In this document: positions 35,268 through 47,000 of the stretch, in pieces | How the letters are laid out: every line of letters begins with the position of its first letter | Position numbering within the stretch: position 1 is the stretch's first letter | Assembly: GCA_037447605.1 (NCBI GenBank) | Contig: CM074807.1 | Span: 2,044,227 to 2,108,226, forward strand | Length of the DNA stretch: 64,000 bases | Direction: 5' to 3' | Source of the DNA: Zygnema circumcarinatum | Lineage: Eukaryota; Streptophyta; Zygnematophyceae; Zygnematales; Zygnemataceae | Position numbers and translations under genes: made by a program | Notes under the pieces: model-generated | The model's database searches: none | Told to the model about the DNA's origin: nothing | What the model saw: the letters and a program-made list of their open reading frames with translations, nothing else

Positions 35268-36725
35268 CTCAACCCTCGCCCCCTGTACAGGCAACTCCCC
35301 AGTTTCTCACTATCTGCATTCTCTAAAAGTTCTCCAAGCACCAGAGGGGATGGCTGACGGATGCGAAGGAACTCCTTAGCAGCGAGGGGAGCACCTGCAA
35401 GAAGGCACGGATGCCAGTCGACCGCGCCACCATGGAAGCAGCGGCAGGGGTCAGGCGGGCAGGGAGCCAGGCGTACAGCTGCTTGCCTGTCTGACTGTGA
35501 GCAGCTTCCCTCCCGGAGGCGTTCGCCTACCGTACCGTACGGCACACGACCCGGGCTGGGGAGATGCCATCCATGGTCGGCGATGGGGAGGGATGTCGGG
35601 AGCATTGGTCGCGGCATGCGCATGGCCGCATGACATGGCATGGCATGGCATCATGCGATTCTCAGGCGTGTGGCCTTTTGTCGCAACTTCTACTGTCCGT
35701 ATGATTGTACCATAATTCGTGAATTTGAAATAGTTCAATATTTTGGGCTCAAATTTTATTGGCTGAAATATCTAGGTTTAACCAGAGTTTAAAAAGCAAA
35801 AGTTCCGGCTGCCAGTCGCCGGATTCTAGAACCTGCACTAAACCGCAGCCGTCGCCCCTCGGGCTGCCCCGTAGCGGCCCGCGGCCAAGGGACGCCCCGC
35901 ACGCAGCCGCCCCTCCATGGTGCACCGTCGCACACCGGACTGTTGGATATCCGAGAACTCGTACCAAACGCGGAAGCGTAGGCGTTATTGAGCCTTGGCG
36001 TAGCTTTCCACTCCTTGCTTTTTCTTTTGTTCTGAGGTCCTTTGCGACCAGTTCCTCGTGGTTCCCCGTGATGGCTTTGTCTATGTACTTTTGATGGCCT
36101 CGCCATCGTGAGATCAATGCCCACTTCCATTACAAAAAAGCTTCTAGCTCCTCTGCGTTGCGATTCTTTGCTCGTGTCCACACACATATCATTCATTTCC
36201 CAAAGGCAAACAAGTCATGGAAAGGGAATCATGTAATATGAATTACCGAATATGTGTTCGCGTTTGTGTCCGACGTGTTTGACTCCTATCCAACATCATG
36301 ACCAATCAGAAGGGACATTTCCGCACGCTAAAAATGACAGAAATGGTCAAAGCTTTAACAGCCCCTTAAGTTGGTAATGCGTTTGTCCCTGTCCACATCT
36401 TCTTGCCACACGGCTCGCACAAGATAACTTCTATACGAGGGATCCAAGATAACAACTCGCATAGCGCAAAAAACATCAACCTGCCATAAGCCAAAAAAAT
36501 AATGTGCTTTTTGAATGAAGAAAAGAAACGAAAAAGCGCAAGTAGAATTCAACATTCGCTTCTAACGCTGTCTTCCACTGCATGGTGAGCATGGAGCTCA
36601 AAAGGTGACCATCATGAGGCCGACCCCAGCTGCCAGAGGTCATAGTCTTTCCCTCCAGTACAGCGGCAAGCTTCCAAATAGAGAAAAAAGGTGGAACCGA
36701 TTGTCCAGCTTTAGTGGTACTTCCT
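35268..36725. other. Intergenic region between PPR-SMR and the AI-2E permease
   Basis: Promoter side of PPR-SMR (GC-rich, with CCGTACCGTACGG at about 35528 and a GGCAT/TGGCA run at 35634-35650), then dispersed repeat copy B at 35989-36133, then the AT-rich 3' flank of the permease. An open frame on the minus strand crosses the repeat but has no recognisable product. Confidence 0.6.
35989..36133 (-). repeat. Dispersed repeat, copy B (long form)
   Basis: Contains the invariant core at 36101-36120, a block matching GGGGAACCACGAGGAACTGG on the minus strand, then AAAGGACCTCAG, an A-rich stretch, and GAAAGCTACGCCAAGG. Copy C at 43454-43570 matches along the whole length but lacks the roughly 40 bases between the core and GGGGAACCAC; copy D matches the core, the middle part and the GGGGAACCAC block. 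Minus-strand translation reads GNHEELVAKDLRTKEK; whether it ever coded is unknown. Confidence 0.85.
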
Positions 36726-39700
36726 TTAGGAATCCATCTGAGGCTCTTCAATCATCATCGGTTTCTGCATGATGAGGTGCTCAATGCAAAAGACTGCCAA
36801 CGGAACAGCGACAAGGAGGCCCCATACGCCGAGGGCATGCTCCGCGAACACTATCACTCCCAACGCCATGATTGGATGGAGCTTCAAATGCACTGCATCA
36901 ACAGGCCATCCTCAATCAGAACTACGCACATTCAAGACTAGCCACAGCCTTTCACAAGATATCGGAACAGAAGCGAGGGCTGAAGGCCCCCGCTAATTGG
37001 CAAACCAATACCGGTAAAGAAGGAGATCAAGCTTCAAGGTGGCTCCAACTGCGTGCTTCACGTGACGCAAACGTTGAAGTGATACTATTCAACAACAACA
37101 CTGGCTTAAATCTCACTCTTGCAGATCAGTTAGACGAATTGTGAAAAATGAGACCTGCACATCGAAGCACTGCATCTCAATAGCAAACAACCCAGCTCGG
37201 CCATCGGCAATGCCTAATGAACAAAAACTATGAAAAAGGCTTGAAACCAAGAAAGCATAGGAGAGGCGGCCCTAGTAAACGTTCGTACCTGAATAAATGG
37301 CAGGATTTAGGATATAGGCTTCCACCGCATGGATAAGTACCACCATCAGAATCACCAGGCCTACCTTCATTAGCCCACCACTGCACAAGTTCACAAGGGA
37401 TTTGTCACTCGATCAGTACGGAACCTCTCATTAGCGCGGAGCGGAGGGTTAATCACAATTGCAATTTGCAAATACATATAGCATGCTGCTCCACAAGAAG
37501 ATACTTCTGCAAAGTAGTACATGACATAGAAAAACGTCAACAGTCCGATGGGGCCATATTACGTGCCAACGATTTGTAAGTCCCTGGCCATGCATCCACG
37601 TTCAAGTGCCAAAAGAGCTTTCCTTGAAAATAAGCTTTGGCTTAGTTTAAGAAAAAAAAAAAAAAACTGGAACTCACGCACAACCAAGGGCTTCTCCTCT
37701 TTTGACAAAACATACAACAATCATTATGAGCCACAGTGGTTCCAATAACAAAATGTTTTTCTATTTGCAAGTAAATTTAAAAAGTCCCAGTCAACTGAAT
37801 GCAAAGCTGCCTTAGATATGCACAAATTGTGCGTAGAATCTTTCCACTCACTCTGTAAGCGCCATCAGGCTGATGGGCACCGTAGAGAGAATGACTCCTG
37901 CTACGGGCACAAAGGAACAAAGGAAAACCACAAATGATAGAGGACCCAGCCCCTTGATGTTGAGCAGGAGTATGCCGATAGCTGTCAACATTGTGTTCGT
38001 CAATGCAATTGCGCTCTGTGCCTGAAGCGCTCTCCCAAAGATTCTCCCAAATGTAGCCACCTGTCAAATATTGCACAGCAATCAAAAAAATCAGACATGT
38101 TGCTTTGTATGCACGAACTGCAGGCTGAATTGCTTTTGCATGTAACGGCGAAGAGCAAGGAACCTGGCCACTGCAGACTGAAGCTGGATGAAAGGCGTTG
38201 TTATATGCCTTTCAGCATTCCTCCAGTGCTGAGTAGTTGAAGAGCAACGAAGCAGCTTACCACCGGGGTAATCTCCTCATAAAAGATAGAGAGACGTGAA
38301 TTGCGTAACGATTCTAGGCCTTTTTGAATAGCGCCGAAGTCCCACACAATCATAAAGGAGAAAATCAAACTAACCACACTCTGCAGCAGCAGCCCTCCCC
38401 TCCCCGCAGAAGTATACAATTAGCTCATTGCCGCAAAGATTTACAAGACAACAGCTTATATCAAGGAACAGGCGCTAGTAAGTGCAAGTGGCTTATATAG
38501 GAAAATAAGCACTTTAGGGAAGACGGTCTGTAATGCTGTGTTGCTGGATGCCTGCGCATTGACTCTCCAACCTGATCTGAGATAATAGAAAAAGTTCACC
38601 CTCCAACGCACTGCATTGGAAAGACAATCTTTCCCTACTTTTCATATTCCATGTCTTCCGGCTGTCTTAGGCCTCCCTCATGTGAGTCCATGTTCGAAGT
38701 TCGAACCTGAAGCGCAAACCGGCTGGTTGCAGTAACCGCAGTTGCAAGGTAGGACATAAGCTGCCCCGAATATTTTTTTAGCACTGCTTGCAGAGCCTGT
38801 GACCGCTGAGCTCGGTTGCCAGTGACAGTCATGTCCTGCAAGTTCCAAGGCAAGTTTGAGCACAGAACTTGAGTTGTAATAGAAGTGAACATAAAACATA
38901 ACATTCGACAGCCAACGAAAAAACGTGCAGCAATAGGTGTCAATTCAAGGGTCTGAACAAACAATTCACACTTCGAATTGAGCCCAGGATAAAATCGAAC
39001 AATCATTGACTGGTGCTACTGTGGAAAAAGGATAGACGGTTCACCTGGAGAGCAACAACAAAAAGGACTGCCTAGCTAGTCACATAATCTGTCACATGTT
39101 ACATGCCACATGTTTGATTTGTGGGGCCTAAACCTACCCTTCACTGCTCTCAACCGACTGATGCGGACTGGCGAGTCATTCTTATGAAAAGCATAATCGG
39201 GGTCTCATGAACAGAAGGACTTAGAAAAACTCACCAGAAGCTGAGTATCAGCTTGACTGACAGCCATCAAGAGGAAACGCTCGAGCTGTTACAAATGCTC
39301 CCATCCGTACAGGCTGTGTTAAGGGCAGCTGAGGTGCAAAGAAATGTGAAACAGACTCAGCCTGACTGAAAAAATTAGGCTGCAGAAGGCAAGGGTAACA
39401 TGGCGATAAGGAGGCTATAAACTGCAACTCCTGTGCCCATAAGAACACTTTTTTCGACAGGATGGAGGGAATAGTATGAATCGCTCCCACATGTACTAGG
39501 CACACCACCAAATTGACGGCAATAGGCGACAAGCTATCGGCAATGGATCTAGCTCTAAATCTCAGCACGTGTAATGATTGTGAGCTGTATGTTTTAGGCT
39601 CCGATCCCTATAGTCCATGCTATGACTTGAGCTATGACACTACCAAGGACACGGTCCATGACGGGAATCTATTGGGGCACCTGATCTGTTGATTTCTCTC

Positions 39701-41584
39701 CGAAGATGGTCCTCAACCTGTCTGAGATGATCCTGTATGGATCCTCGTTCCGCTGCCAAAGATTGCAAGAACACCACAGAAGGAACTCAGTGAGTGAATC
39801 AACCTGCTTCTGGATTTTATCGGATGAAACAACAAGCTAACCATGTTGATGGCAGGAACTTGCAGAACGAATCTCGTCTCTTGTATCAGAAGACCATTGA
39901 GAATAACGTAAAGACCGAGCGCTATCCTGTACTCCGTATAAACGGCCCAAGAACATATCTGGACAACCCCAGGCTATTTGGGCATGGCTGTTTTCAGCCA
40001 AGATTCAGATGGGAGTCCGACATCCAATACCGTGAGTGTCTCAACATATACAGACCTATCAGGTATTGTTGGATCCCTCATACAATGATCACAAATGTAC
40101 CATGTCCAACTTGCTTCATGCGTTAAGTTCAAAACGAATGCTCTGGCCAAGGCTGAGGCTATTTTCTTTAAGCGTGGCGGGAAATATGAAATATGGTGTG
40201 TCATTACATTTCCCGAAACAATAGAATTCGAAACCAGGACATGCATTCCTCGGAAATAAGTAGTAAGCGCAAAGTTCAAAAATACTGCATTTGAAATAAA
40301 TTCCAAAGTGCAATGCCAAAGTCTGATACGCCCTAATGCTGCTGTCGTTTTTCACTATCTCATTGACCGATGCTTCCGTGGTTTCAGAGGCGTCCAGCTG
40401 AACTGTGCAAGGCTGAGCGAAAAACGAACATGTGAGGATATCTAACCCAGAAACGAGGATGTGCTTACCTGAACTTTGTAAACAATTTCCGCTGCCTCCT
40501 GAGTGATGCCTGGTAAATAAATGAATCCAAGAGCCACCAATGCTGCTACTGTAAGAAGATACATGGTTGCGACTATGAATCTTCTCCGCCTAGCAAATGC
40601 TGGGATGACTTGCTGCACTCGAGCCACCATCGAGTTGCCTATAACAGACAGCACAAATGTGCCCATAAAAATCTGTAGGTCCAACAAACCCATTGACATG
40701 TTAGCATCTGGATATAAGCGAAACCAACGCAATAAACAACACATTGAGTGGGATTTCACCTGGACTTTCGAGTCAAAGTGCACACTAGACTTTCCGTTCA
40801 ACCTTCCTGGCTTTGAAAATAGGGACAAGTGTCAAGCCAGGCAAGCTGATTAGCCGAGAAGCAAAACCCAATTGGCTAGACCAAGCATCTTCCAAAAATG
40901 GCTACAGACCATCATGATCCCAAAAAAAAATGAAGCAGAAACTTCTTCCCTACAGCACTGGCAGCAGACTCTTGCAGGCGTTGGTGTCTTTTCAACACTC
41001 ATTGACCTGAGCATGCGCGACATCACCACAAACAGACGAAGGAAGTTGTAGCCAATCTTCCTCTGTTGTGGCTAGAGTCAAACAAGGTCATAGAACAGAG
41101 GAGGTCAACAACCGTCGCAACAATTGCCATGACACAAACATAGGAAAGAACTCACCCCCAGAAAGTCACGAAGTTGATAAACTGCTAAGGCAATTGTGGA
41201 CCACACAGCTATTCGAAGTGTTGGCACCCTCCGCATGAAGGACCCTGAACTTAGAATAACATAAGCTTCAGGCATTTCTTCATTTCCTTCGTCAGAATTC
41301 AACTTTTCTTGTATTCCCACTGCTGCTTGTATAGGAGGAGACGAAGGTGGTACTGTCGAACTTGCCGCGACAGGATATTTTCCCGTTCGTCCATTGGTCG
41401 CCTTACGAAATACAAGCCTTCGGTATGCAAGCTTCTGGTAACGCACTGGCCTTACGAAATCGTGTCGTAAGGCCGCAACTGAATTTCCCCTTCCTTTTGG
41501 AATAGCGTCGCTGACAATAGCAGAACGTCTCGGAGTCACTATCAAAGGGCTCGAAAACGTTGATGGGAAGTCCCTCGCCACCAT
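36726..41584 (-). CDS. AI-2E family permease, probably plastid-targeted, 9 exons
   Basis: Coding order: 41584-41156, 40672-40469, 40397-40356, 39752-39681, 38835-38707, 38380-38261, 38060-37852, 37380-37289 and 36892-36726 (TAA); phases close to 487 residues. The first ATG after an in-frame stop gives about 90 residues rich in Ser, Thr, Arg and Ala with few acids, as in chloroplast transit peptides. Several hydrophobic segments follow: VWSTIALAVYQLRDFLG, MGTFVLSVIGNSMV, TMYLLTVAALVALGFIYLP, VVSLIFSFMIVWDFG, LSFVVFLCSFVPVAGVIL, VGLVILMVVLIHAVEAYILN. The family end HLKLHPIMALGVIVFAEHAL.GVWGLLVAVPLAVF is clear. Family knowledge: AI-2E/PerM permeases include a bacterial AI-2 exporter and Na+/H+ antiporters, and are common in cyanobacteria. 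The substrate here is unknown. The 42-bp exon 3 is the least certain. Confidence 0.82.
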
Positions 41585-43231
41585 ACTTCCAAACTGCCAG
41601 CCAGAAGCAGATGCTGCCAGATGATTCAATTGCAGCACAAGCGGCTGTCAAGTTCTAGTCATGAGTTGCCAAATGCAGAATAATTTTGAAGTATCTCCAT
41701 GGGTTTCTAGCATTTTTTAAACTGTGTAACAAAGAGAAAGCTTTGCTGCCGTTTGGTTGTAATCGCTAGGCTTCACAGGCTAACAAATGTGTCAGGAACC
41801 CTGTCGTCAGTCCCTCAATAGCTATCCAAAATGCCTCGCAAAACCATACTTTAATGGCCAAACTCACAATGACACGACGAAGCTACCATAATGAAATGTT
41901 CATGACTCTCCAGCTGATCTGTCCATGACTTTAGCATTTTAAAGAGTTCATTTTCATTCCTTCTTTAACACATTTCAGATTTTTTTCATTGCGAAACTAG
42001 CATTTTACGAGTATGTAGAAAGTAAATGCTCATAGTTGCATGGTACACAATAAGACTTTGTCATATCTACAAGGTTGATAGGCATATAAAGTCTCGAAGG
42101 CCTAAAAAATCGAGTCTTAGTAGCATGCTCTATTTATTGCAATAGCTATTTTTAAAGGTTTCGTGCTGGCAGATCTACGTCAAATCCTGCGCAGAACCAC
42201 CTTGCCATTTGTAACCACGTGTATCTCAGGAAATGATTGCGACCACCAATCTCCTTTTCGGCATCTCGTCTTCCTCTTTTCTTCGACTTTAGTGGTTTTG
42301 GGCCACTCCCTTGTGTTTTCGAATACAGTGGGAGTGGGTTTGTGACGAGCACCTGCATGACAGCGCGCCCGCAAGTTCTCCAAGTTTGGTGATTTCTGCA
42401 ACCATTTGCCAACGGCAGCAGGCCTCCCTCGGCGATTCGAACAGAGCTGGTGTGCTCACAACTGTCAAAGTTGCGTGAGAGAGGATTACGAGAAATGTGG
42501 CAGTACTGACTGGCAGGCTCCTGACTGCGGCTTATTGGTCGTGCCCTGTTGCGGGCTGAGTCCGCGCTGCCATAAATGCAGTTGCCTCCTGCAGCAGGAG
42601 CATGCGGTGGGCGAATGCGGCAGCTCAATCTGTCAAGTGCAGTCGGCATTGATGAAGACTGTTGCTATGAACCGCATTCAGCACTTCGGGGACATTCTCT
42701 TCAAGAACTGAATGATCCAAGAGTTTCAGTGAAAAATATGGACTCGAAACAGCGCCGCAGTAAAACTGCCAGGTGTCTGGGTTGCCGTTAATCTCCAGGC
42801 AAATACTAGAGCGCACGCATAACTGCTTTTCGGTATACAAAGAGGCGCGGCTGCCTGCCCGGCCGCCCGCCCACCCGCCCGCTGTACCGTAAATCCTCTA
42901 GAGAGGGAGGGAGGGAGGGAGGCCAGGCCCAGGCACGCTTAGGAAGGCAAGCACCTGGCAGGCAGGCGCACTCTCCTTCCCTCCCTCCCTCCCTCGGCCT
43001 GGATCCTTTGGCGGGCAGCCACGAGGGTTTCCTCCCGCCTGCCCGCTCGCCCGGGCAGCGCGGCGCCGCCCGCCACTTGTCCGGCCCTCCTACATGCCTT
43101 CACCGTGTTGGCAAGGGAGAGGGCGCCACGTGGCGGGGCCGCGCCTCGACGTGGCCTACGCTCGCCGCTGTTCCATGCTCCTCCTGTTGGACGGCCAGAA
43201 CGGCGCAGCCCCCCCGCTGCACACACACGCG

Positions 43232-43274
43232 CGCATGGGCATGGGCATGGACATGGGCATGGACATGGACATGC
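43232..43274. repeat. GGCATG/GACATG microsatellite
   Basis: Seven or so hexamers alternating GGGCAT and GGACAT. No supported coding frame. Confidence 0.85.
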
Positions 43275-43453
43275 TGCGCGATGGGAAACACGCCCAAAGA
43301 TGCTGCTTGCGACCTGCGCTCCTCCGGCGTGAAGCCGCGGGGGGTTGGTGGTGGTGGCCTTCCGCCGCTCCTTCCCGCCCTCCCTCCCTCCCTCCCTCCG
43401 CGCGATTGGCCATCGATCGGCGACCTTCGCGGCTGCGTCGAGGGAGGGCTGCG

Positions 43454-43570
43454 TTGTTGCGCCTAGCCGTAGCTTTTCGCTCCTAGCCTTTTCATTGTGT
43501 CCTTAGGTACTCGACCAGTTCCTCGTGGTTCCCCATCGCCATCGTGAGATCAATGCCACTTCCCATTCCC
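43454..43570 (-). repeat. Dispersed repeat, copy C (internal deletion)
   Basis: Carries the core (43537-43556), the GGGGAACCACGAGGAACTGG block, AAGGACACAATG, GAAAAGGCTAGGAGCG and AAAGCTACGGCTAGG on the minus strand, all matching copy B. The stretch between core and GGGGAACCAC is missing, so the two blocks almost touch. Confidence 0.85.
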
Positions 43571-44085
43571 CTCGATTGTAAAAGTAACCTTGCAATAAGC
43601 AAGTCCATGTGCCCGTACCGGCTACTTCCAATGCGCGCACGCCATTGGTTGGGCTGCTGCGGCGTGGTGCTCGTACCCGCTCGAGCACTCTGCAGTTCGT
43701 GGGGGTGGGTACACACGGCACATCGACCGGCCAAAGCCCGAACCCCCCCCCAGCCCGTGTGCGGCAGTCTGACACCCACCCCCCCCTTCCCGGCGAACGG
43801 AATGGAGGGTGCCGTTCCCGCCCGCCGTTGAAACCGCTGGTGCCCCGCCTCACACGTGGCAGTCCACGAGGGTCCACATGTCTTATCCAACGGCCAACAG
43901 CCGAAACTTGTACACGTGTCATTCTACGTGGCAGTGAACGTGGTATATCCAACGGTTCCCATCCACCGGGCTCCCGCGTGGTGCCCGTACACGCACCTTC
44001 CAATGCGCGCACTCGCAGTCGAGTGGCGAGGCCCGGACACTTAAGCTAAGGGCGGAGGAGGAGGAGCCTGGTGGAGTGGGGCGCC

Positions 44086-47000
44086 ATGGAGCCGGATGCG
44101 AGCGTGGAGAGCGCGGCCACCATCCGCGTGGTGGTGCTGCAGGTCGGAGAGGTGTCCTCCTCCGTCTTCCGCCAATACTCGTCTCTCGTTATGAGTCAGC
44201 GGTGCGCTCCTTACTGACCCAATTTTCAATGCTGTGCGAGTTCGGGCCACTGAATGTGGCCACGCAGCAAATATATTTTCTACGCAGCAAGTGCACGCTG
44301 AGCCTGAGGTTTTCTATTCCACCTTGTCGTTTTGTCCGGTGGCTTGTGGAATACAGAAGGATAGACTTAAATAACGCGCTGTCGTTTTATAAGGCAGACC
44401 AGAAAAGCCCCTTTCCACTGCAGGTAAGTTCTTTGTTGACTGAGAAGTGCATGCCCGTCCTTGTTCAAATACCTAGTCATGTACTTCGATCCGTTGAAAA
44501 ACGTGAACCTCATTATCTCAGCAGGCAATTCGCCTGCAAGGCCGAAAGCAACGTTTTTTACTCCTTGGTTTGAAGCAGATACTTTTATTTGTTTTTTCAA
44601 GGATATGGTAGAGGGATTTGTGGTTGACAGCCATGGGATACAGGCTATCTTCGCTTCAAATTCATAGTTGGTAGTGCGGCACGCAATCAATGGGAAGACT
44701 TTCAAGCGCAACGTAAAGTCCATGGCGTTATTGGCATAGTTCACTGCCCACAATCTCCAGACATTGGAGAGGCATACGAGGAATTCATCCAAGCATGCCG
44801 AGCATACCCTTCAGCGCAAGCCAAACGGTGCTTTGCATTTGATCCCAGCGAAGCGCAGGTATAGGTTCAAGCATGGCTCTACTGATTAAAGAAGAAAGAG
44901 GATTGGTCTTGAATTCCGAAACGTAAATAGATTTTTTTCGTCCTCGCGTGATGTTTGTAAGGAGTTGGCATTGGCTTACCAAAACCGACTGCAACCGAAA
45001 TTCTTTTACCTAATTGCCGTTCCTACATCAATCTTAAAATTTTTAATGTCTAGACTGAGATAGTGCTTACAGATTCATGTTGACCTAGAGCGACTCCCTC
45101 ACCTGCTTGTAAGCTGAAGAAGCATAGTTGCCTTTTCTTTTTTAACCTTTTGCAATTTCTATATACTCTTTGGCTTATGAGCCCATCTTTCTTGCGGCTG
45201 AACCAACTTCTAAGAAAGGCTGGCCATACGTTGCTTTGGTGATAATTGTGATGTTAGTTCAATTGGTCAAGCGTGCACTATGCTTAAACTAGCAGTGTAG
45301 GTCGCTTTGAAGACATTTGTAAATTTCAATGCTGCTAGCTGGAAGTGACAGAATCTTACCGATACTCCATGAGCTTTAAGGGTGTCACCTTGACAAGTTA
45401 GTAACCGTATTCTTTATGTGAATTGACTTGACTTATTCTCTTGGAGCATTAAAGTTAAGAAGTTCGTGATATCTATACAGTTAGCTCTTACTTGTCTAAT
45501 TAATGAAGAGGCATCAACGTGATCATTCCTTTAGGAGACATGCTGGTGGTGATGATTAAATGGTGTTTCGTTGGTCAACTTATTGGACAGCCATTGAAGT
45601 AAGAATGGCGAGCTTACTTGCAGGTTGAGCAAGATGACAAGAGACGGAAACACCTCATTCTTTTTCCCTGGGGAGACCCACAAAAATTGGTTGGAGACAT
45701 GATGCTTGATTTCGCAGCCACTATGCTGATGGCATTTGAAAGCTGGGTGGTGCACCCAGTAGGCGCTATTCTCACTACTCCACTGGACTCGCAGACCTCA
45801 TTGTCAACTGAGGAGGTAAGCTATCTTTCTTCCTATTCTCCAAAGGCCAAAGTCAAAGCTTCCAGGACGTATGCTCAGCACTCAGCCATTCGTAACAGCT
45901 GTTCTTAAATGATACTAGGATCTCTATCCTCAAAGTAATGAGATGCAGAACTCCGCATTTCAAGGTTTCAGAGAAGTCAGAAACAAGACGATTAGGAGCA
46001 AAGGCCGAGAGGGCTCTATAATCAGTGGGACAGACAAGCCGCATTGAAGCCCCCTCGCGATTTGTTTGATTGCCGTGGTAATAAACTAAGTAGAAAATGT
46101 TTCGAAGCCTGTTTCATTCAGTTTATAAATGGCAACCCTGATCATGGATATGTCCAATCTCCTTATTCGTTTGCATCCACAGTTTGTCTCAAAGAAAAAG
46201 AATAGAAAGAGAGTTATTACACGTGTCCTCATTCGGGCCTGTCTTGTTTACAATAGGGGAAGAAGCGTCGACTGGGACGGATTCAAAAATCGATTGGAGA
46301 CTATTGCCTTCTAGCCGGCTCTCCTCGAGATGCTCACGAGCATTACTCCTCCGCCTTGGACCTTGCCAGACTGAGCAATGATGTGTTTTGGCAGGCGGGG
46401 GCCCTTGAGGGCATTACCACTGCCATTGTGGTATGTCAAATATCACTTTTTTGAAGTCAAGTTTAGTTGTTTGTCCACTCGTTTACTTTGTACAGCATCA
46501 AGGGAGAGTACTTTGTCCTGTTCTCCTTTTTTAACACGGATGGGCTTTTTGACCTGCCTAATGCCACGTCTAAACAACGGAGATATTTCTCTTTGGTAGG
46601 AGATGCTTATTGTTTATGGCTTACATGCATTGGGAGCCTTCAGAAAGGAAAGCTATGGTGTCTTGGTTTGTATGGCCAATGTGGCATGGAGCTGGAGTGT
46701 TCTCAGTTCTTTTAATGGAAAGCTGCCAGACGTCTGGCATACCTTCATGCAGACGTATAAATGGGTCACAGAGATGCTTACTCAATGAATGAAGGTGTAC
46801 TTCTGTTGACAGTCGAAAGGTAGTCTTGGTGAGCAGGTTGACACTGGAGAGAAAACTGAGATGTTGGAAACAACAGTTCGTGAAAACTATAAAGAAGTGC
46901 TGCAGCTTTACCGGAGGTAGGCTGCATTATGCTTCAGATTTCACGTGATGGCAGTTATACCCTCCTGGTTGTAACCCATGAACTATACGTAGAGAGACAT

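Larger units (their letters stand above)
41585..44085. promoter_or_regulatory. Divergent intergenic region, AI-2E permease / TRS120
   Basis: About 2.5 kb without a supported gene. From 42840 it becomes GC-rich with GGCC/CCGC runs, GGAGGGAGG tracts (42905-42925), the decamer GCCACGTGGC at 43125-43134, a GGCATG microsatellite, and dispersed repeat copy C. Then comes a 430-bp stretch with ACGTG words at about 43852, 43912 and 43926 and a duplicated block, ending just before TRS120. Confidence 0.6.

Noticed and set aside
35749-36196. A protein gene on the minus strand across repeat copy B
   Set aside because: The readable piece belongs to a dispersed repeat whose frame is broken differently in the other copies.
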